From: Actinomycetota bacterium
GTDB taxonomy: Bacteria > Actinomycetota > Thermoleophilia > Solirubrobacterales > Solirubrobacteraceae
Assembly (NCBI GenBank): GCA_009699915.1
Contig: WLNG01000042.1
Location: 1 to 9,040 of the forward strand
Length of the DNA: 9,040 nt
Direction: 5' to 3'
Part shown: one piece after another, positions 6,543 through 9,040 of the stretch
Layout: every line of letters begins with the position of its first letter
Position numbering within the stretch: position 1 is the first letter of the stretch
Notes under the pieces: model-generated
Database searches by the model: none
Told to the model about the DNA's origin: nothing
What the model saw: only the letters and a program-made list of their open reading frames with translations
Position numbers and translations under genes: made by a program

Positions 6543-6548
6543 AGGCTA
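6543..6548 (-). promoter_or_regulatory. Possible -10 element of the first haem-binding gene
   Basis: TAGCCT on the minus strand (context CATAGCCTGC) ends seven bases before the ATG at 6535. It lies in the 52-base gap after purB, which also holds a weak 5-base-pair stem (6555-6559 with 6567-6571) without a T-tract, so I do not call a terminator there. Confidence 0.35.
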
Positions 6549-6587
6549 TGCGTGCCCGGGTAAAGACCGGGGAAAACCTTGCGCCGC

Positions 6588-7862
6588 TCAGACGACGGCG
6601 TCGAGCCGCGTCACGATCTCGGCGGCGTGACGCCCGTAGTGGCCGAGATCGAAGATCGTCTCGAGGTCCAGATCGAGATCGCCGCGCGCGGCGAGCAGCT
6701 CGCGCAGGTCGGTGCGCGTGTCCCACGCCTTCTGGGCCTCCTCCTGAACGATCCGGTAGGCGTCGTCGCGCGACATTCCGCTGGCGACCAGCGCCAGCAG
6801 CACCCGCTGGGAGAAGAGCGCGCCGTAGGTGAGGCCGAGATTCTCGCGCATGCGCTCCTCGTCGATGACGAGCCCGCGAACGACGCGGATCGCCAGGTGC
6901 TGCATGTAGTCCAGGAGGATCAGCGAGTCCGGGAGGATCACCCGCTCGGCGCCGGAATGGCTGATGTCGCGCTCGTGCCAGAGCGCGACGTTCTCGGTCG
7001 CCGCCTGCGCATTGCCGCGCAGCACGCGGGACAGGCCGGTGATTCGCTCGGTGGTGATCGGGTTGCGCTTGTGCGGCATCGCCGAGGAGCCCTTCTGCTG
7101 CCCGGTGCGAAACGGCTCGCGCGCCTCGAGGACCTCGGTGCGCTGCAGGTGGCGGATCTCGGTCGCCAGGCGCTCGAGCCCGGCGCCCGCGAGCGCGACC
7201 GTCTGCAGCAGCTGCGCGTGGCGGTCGCGCGGGATCACCTGCGTGGAGACCGGCTCGGCCTCGAGCCCCAGCCGCGCGAGCACGCGGCGCTCGTAATCGG
7301 GTGACGTGGCGGCGTAGGTTCCGACGGCACCGCTGAGCGCGCCGACGGCGACCTGCGCGAACGCAGCGCGCAGGCGGTCGCGGTTGCGCGCGGCCTCCAT
7401 CGCGAAGCCGGCGAGCTTGATCCCGAAGGTCGTCGGTTCAGCGTGGATGCCGTGTGTGCGTCCGACGCAGATCGTGTCCACGTGTGCCCGCGCCTGCTCG
7501 GCAAGCACCGTGACGAGCTCGTCGGCTCCCGCGAGGACGATCTCCCCGGCCAGCCCGAGCTGGACGCCGAGCGCCGTGTCGAGCACGTCGCTGGAGGTGA
7601 GGCCGTAGTGGATCCAGCGCCCCGCCGGGCCTGCCGACTCGGCGAGCACGTCGACGAACGCGGCGACGTCGTGGTCGGTGATCGCCTCGCGCTCCTGCAC
7701 CGCCTCGACGGTGAAGGTCGCGGCGCGAATCGCGGCGAGCTCCTCGGCGGCCGGGCCCTCCATCTCCTCGCAGGCCGCGACCTCAACGCGGCGCCACGCT
7801 TCCATGCGCGCCTGGTCGGTCCAGAGCTCGCCCATCTCCGGGCGGGTGTAGCGATCGATCAC
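6588..7862 (-). CDS. purB: Adenylosuccinate lyase PurB
   Basis: It removes fumarate twice in purine synthesis, from SAICAR to give AICAR and from adenylosuccinate to give AMP; a cytoplasmic homotetramer in characterised relatives. At 424 residues it is of normal length for the shorter bacterial PurB. The N-terminus IDRYTRPEMGELW is typical. HYGLTSSDVLDTAL (85-98), GRTHGIHAEPTTFG (134-147, with catalytic-region His137) and the flexible signature loop KGSSAMPHKRNP (257-268, with Ser259 and Ser260, one of them the likely catalytic serine) are all present. The start is GTG, with GAGAAT ending seven bases upstream and no Shine-Dalgarno sequence. It follows purE by 30 bases. Confidence 0.97.
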   Translation of the reverse strand: MIDRYTRPEMGELWTDQARMEAWRRVEVAACEEMEGPAAEELAAIRAATFTVEAVQEREAITDHDVAAFVDVLAESAGPAGRWIHYGLTSSDVLDTALGVQLGLAGEIVLAGADELVTVLAEQARAHVDTICVGRTHGIHAEPTTFGIKLAGFAMEAARNRDRLRAAFAQVAVGALSGAVGTYAATSPDYERRVLARLGLEAEPVSTQVIPRDRHAQLLQTVALAGAGLERLATEIRHLQRTEVLEAREPFRTGQQKGSSAMPHKRNPITTERITGLSRVLRGNAQAATENVALWHERDISHSGAERVILPDSLILLDYMQHLAIRVVRGLVIDEERMRENLGLTYGALFSQRVLLALVASGMSRDDAYRIVQEEAQKAWDTRTDLRELLAARGDLDLDLETIFDLGHYGRHAAEIVTRLDAVV

Positions 7863-7869
7863 GCTTGGG

Positions 7870-7875
7870 ATTCTC
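7870..7875 (-). promoter_or_regulatory. Possible -10 element of purB
   Basis: GAGAAT on the minus strand ends seven bases before the purB GTG. It is a poorer match than TAnnnT (its first base is G), but the spacing equals that of the three other gap-following genes in the window. Confidence 0.2.
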
Positions 7876-7892
7876 GCAGGGGCGCGGACGCC

Positions 7893-8354
7893 TCAGGCGC
7901 CGATGATGCGCAGCGCGAGATGGCCGGCGTTCTTCGGGTTGTCCAGACCGACCGCAGCGACCGGCACGCCGGGCGGCATCTGGACCACCGAGAGCAGCGC
8001 GTCGAGGCCCCCGGCCGCGGAGAGGCTGCTCGTCAGCGGCACGCCGATCACCGGCAGGTCGGTGTGCGCGGCGGCGACGCCCGGCAGCGCGGCGGAGAGC
8101 CCGGCGCCGGCGATGATCACCCGCAGCCCGCGCATGCGCGCACCGCTGCAGTACTGGGCAACAGTCTCCGGATCGCGGTGGGCGGACATGACGCTGATCT
8201 CGTAGGCCACGCCGGCCGCGGAGAGCACCTCGCCCGCCTTCTCCATCGTCGCCATGTCGGACTGCGACCCCATGATGATTCCGACCAGCGGTGCGCCATC
8301 GGCACGCGAGCTGTCGGACTGTTCGGTGTTCACCTGATCGAGCTGATCGCTCAT
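7893..8354 (-). CDS. purE: 5-(carboxyamino)imidazole ribonucleotide mutase / AIR carboxylase PurE
   Basis: It forms CAIR (4-carboxy-AIR), either from N5-CAIR (class I, with PurK) or from AIR and CO2. The 153 residues are typical of stand-alone PurE. Motifs: GIIMGSQSDM (25-34), MSAHRDPE (56-63, with the active-site His59), IAGAGLSAALPG (81-92), LDALLSVVQMPPGVPVA (117-133) and NPKNAGHLA. SAHR and the GAG...LPG loop fit class I better than the animal or Treponema class II type, but no purK is in the window. A polar 20-residue N-terminal tail rich in Asp, Gln and Ser precedes the domain. The ATG overlaps the purD stop (ATGA), and GAGGAG lies eight bases upstream inside purD. Confidence 0.96.
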   Translation of the reverse strand: MSDQLDQVNTEQSDSSRADGAPLVGIIMGSQSDMATMEKAGEVLSAAGVAYEISVMSAHRDPETVAQYCSGARMRGLRVIIAGAGLSAALPGVAAAHTDLPVIGVPLTSSLSAAGGLDALLSVVQMPPGVPVAAVGLDNPKNAGHLALRIIGA

Positions 8355-9040
8355 GTCGTTCGCTCCTCTGCCCGCAGGGCGATGTCTCGGCGGATCTGAC
8401 GGCCATCGAAGACGACGCCGTCAGCAGCAGCGTAGGCGGCCGACCGGGCGTCACTGGGGGTCGCGCCGAGCGCCGTGACGTTCATCACCCGGCCACCTGC
8501 CGTGACGAGAATCCCGTCACGCAGGGCGGTCCCCGCGTGCGTGACCTCAATCTCCGGCGCCAGCGCATCGAGCCCGTCGATGGCGTCGCCGGCGCGCGGA
8601 TCGTCGGGATAGCCGGCGCTGGCGAGCACGATGCTGACCGCGGTGCGCGGATCCCAGTCGAGCGCGACATCGTCAAGACCGCCAGGGCGGGAGGCTGCGA
8701 GCAGGAGGTCGGCCAGATCGCTGCGCAGGCGCGGGAGCACGGCCTGCGTCTCCGGATCGCCGAAGCGGGTGTTGAACTCGAGCACCTTCGGGCCGGCGGC
8801 GGTGAGCATCAGCCCGGCGTAGAGGATCCCGTGGAACGGCGCACCGCGCCGGGCGAGCTCGTCGACAACCGGCTGGTGGACGGTCGCGACGATCTGCTCG
8901 ACGAGTGCGGCGTCGACACCGGGGACCGGCGAGTAGGAGCCCATGCCGCCGGTGTTCGGGCCCTGGTCTCCATCGAAGATCCGCTTGTAGTCCTGCGCCG
9001 GGGCCATCGGAACGGCGCGCACGCCGTCGCAGACCGCCAG
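8351..9040 (-). CDS. purD: Phosphoribosylamine-glycine ligase PurD (C-terminal 229 residues; starts beyond the right edge)
   Basis: An ATP-grasp enzyme joining phosphoribosylamine and glycine to give GAR, the step after PurF. The frame stays open to base 9040 (it reads LAVCDGVRAVP at the edge), so the GTG at 9022 is an internal codon and not the start. Visible motifs are MAPAQDYKRIFDGDQGPNTGGMGSYSP, HGILYAGLMLT and VLEFNTRFGDPETQAVLPRL, which carries the metal-binding Glu and Asn of the ATP-grasp fold. The C-terminal domain follows, with SAGYPDDP and GRVMNVTALG. Full-length relatives have about 420 residues, so roughly the last 55 per cent is present. The stop overlaps the purE start by four bases. 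Confidence 0.96.
   Translation of the reverse strand: MAVCDGVRAVPMAPAQDYKRIFDGDQGPNTGGMGSYSPVPGVDAALVEQIVATVHQPVVDELARRGAPFHGILYAGLMLTAAGPKVLEFNTRFGDPETQAVLPRLRSDLADLLLAASRPGGLDDVALDWDPRTAVSIVLASAGYPDDPRAGDAIDGLDALAPEIEVTHAGTALRDGILVTAGGRVMNVTALGATPSDARSAAYAAADGVVFDGRQIRRDIALRAEERTT
8363..8368 (-). promoter_or_regulatory. Shine-Dalgarno sequence of purE
   Basis: GAGGAG on the minus strand, within the 3' end of purD, is eight bases before the purE ATG and supports that start. Confidence 0.55.

Noticed and set aside
6555..6571. Possible terminator between purB and the first haem-binding gene
   Set aside because: Only a 5-base-pair stem with a 7-base loop, and no T-tract on either strand.
9020..9022. 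GTG at 9022 as the purD start
   Set aside because: The reading frame continues to the window edge with conserved PurD sequence (VCDGVRAVP), so the gene begins outside the window.

Overview
The window is part of a de novo purine nucleotide biosynthesis cluster from a high-GC bacterium. GC-rich third codon positions, GTG starts, the purS/purQ/small-purL form of FGAM synthase and actinobacterial-looking proteins suggest an actinobacterium. A deep-branching lineage such as Thermoleophilia (Solirubrobacterales-like) is my best guess, but it is an inference from gene content and style, not from a marker gene.

Layout. Except for one gene, everything is read on the minus strand, so the transcription order runs from high to low coordinates: purD (3' part, entering from the right edge), purE, purB, two short membrane-anchored haem-binding proteins, purC, purS, purQ, purL, then a plus-strand universal stress protein gene, then purF (5' part, leaving at the left edge). 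purD/purE, purC/purS, purS/purQ and purQ/purL overlap by 1 to 8 bases, which indicates translational coupling. purE/purB, purB/haem-1, haem-1/haem-2 and haem-2/purC are separated by 30 to 52 bases. No stretch over 300 bases lacks a gene; the longest non-coding piece is the 104-base divergent spacer between purF and the stress gene.

Pathway. PurF makes phosphoribosylamine from PRPP and glutamine. PurD makes GAR. PurS, PurQ and PurL together convert FGAR to FGAM. PurE is the AIR-carboxylation or N5-CAIR mutase step. PurC makes SAICAR, and PurB releases fumarate to give AICAR and also acts in AMP formation. GAR transformylase (purN/purT), purM, purK and purH are not in the window.

Points of interest. 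(1) Two paralogous Haem_bd-type CxxCH proteins sit in the middle of the purine cluster and share a 48-base identical stretch. (2) The four genes that follow an intergenic gap lack a Shine-Dalgarno sequence and instead have a -10-like hexamer ending exactly 7 bases before the start codon, which suggests leaderless transcripts from internal promoters. Most of the overlapping genes (purE, purL, less clearly purS) do have Shine-Dalgarno sequences. (3) The purF leader holds a perfect hairpin pairing an ideal Shine-Dalgarno sequence with an anti-Shine-Dalgarno sequence. (4) An opposite-strand universal stress gene separates purL from purF. I see no mobile element, CRISPR array, tRNA or rRNA.
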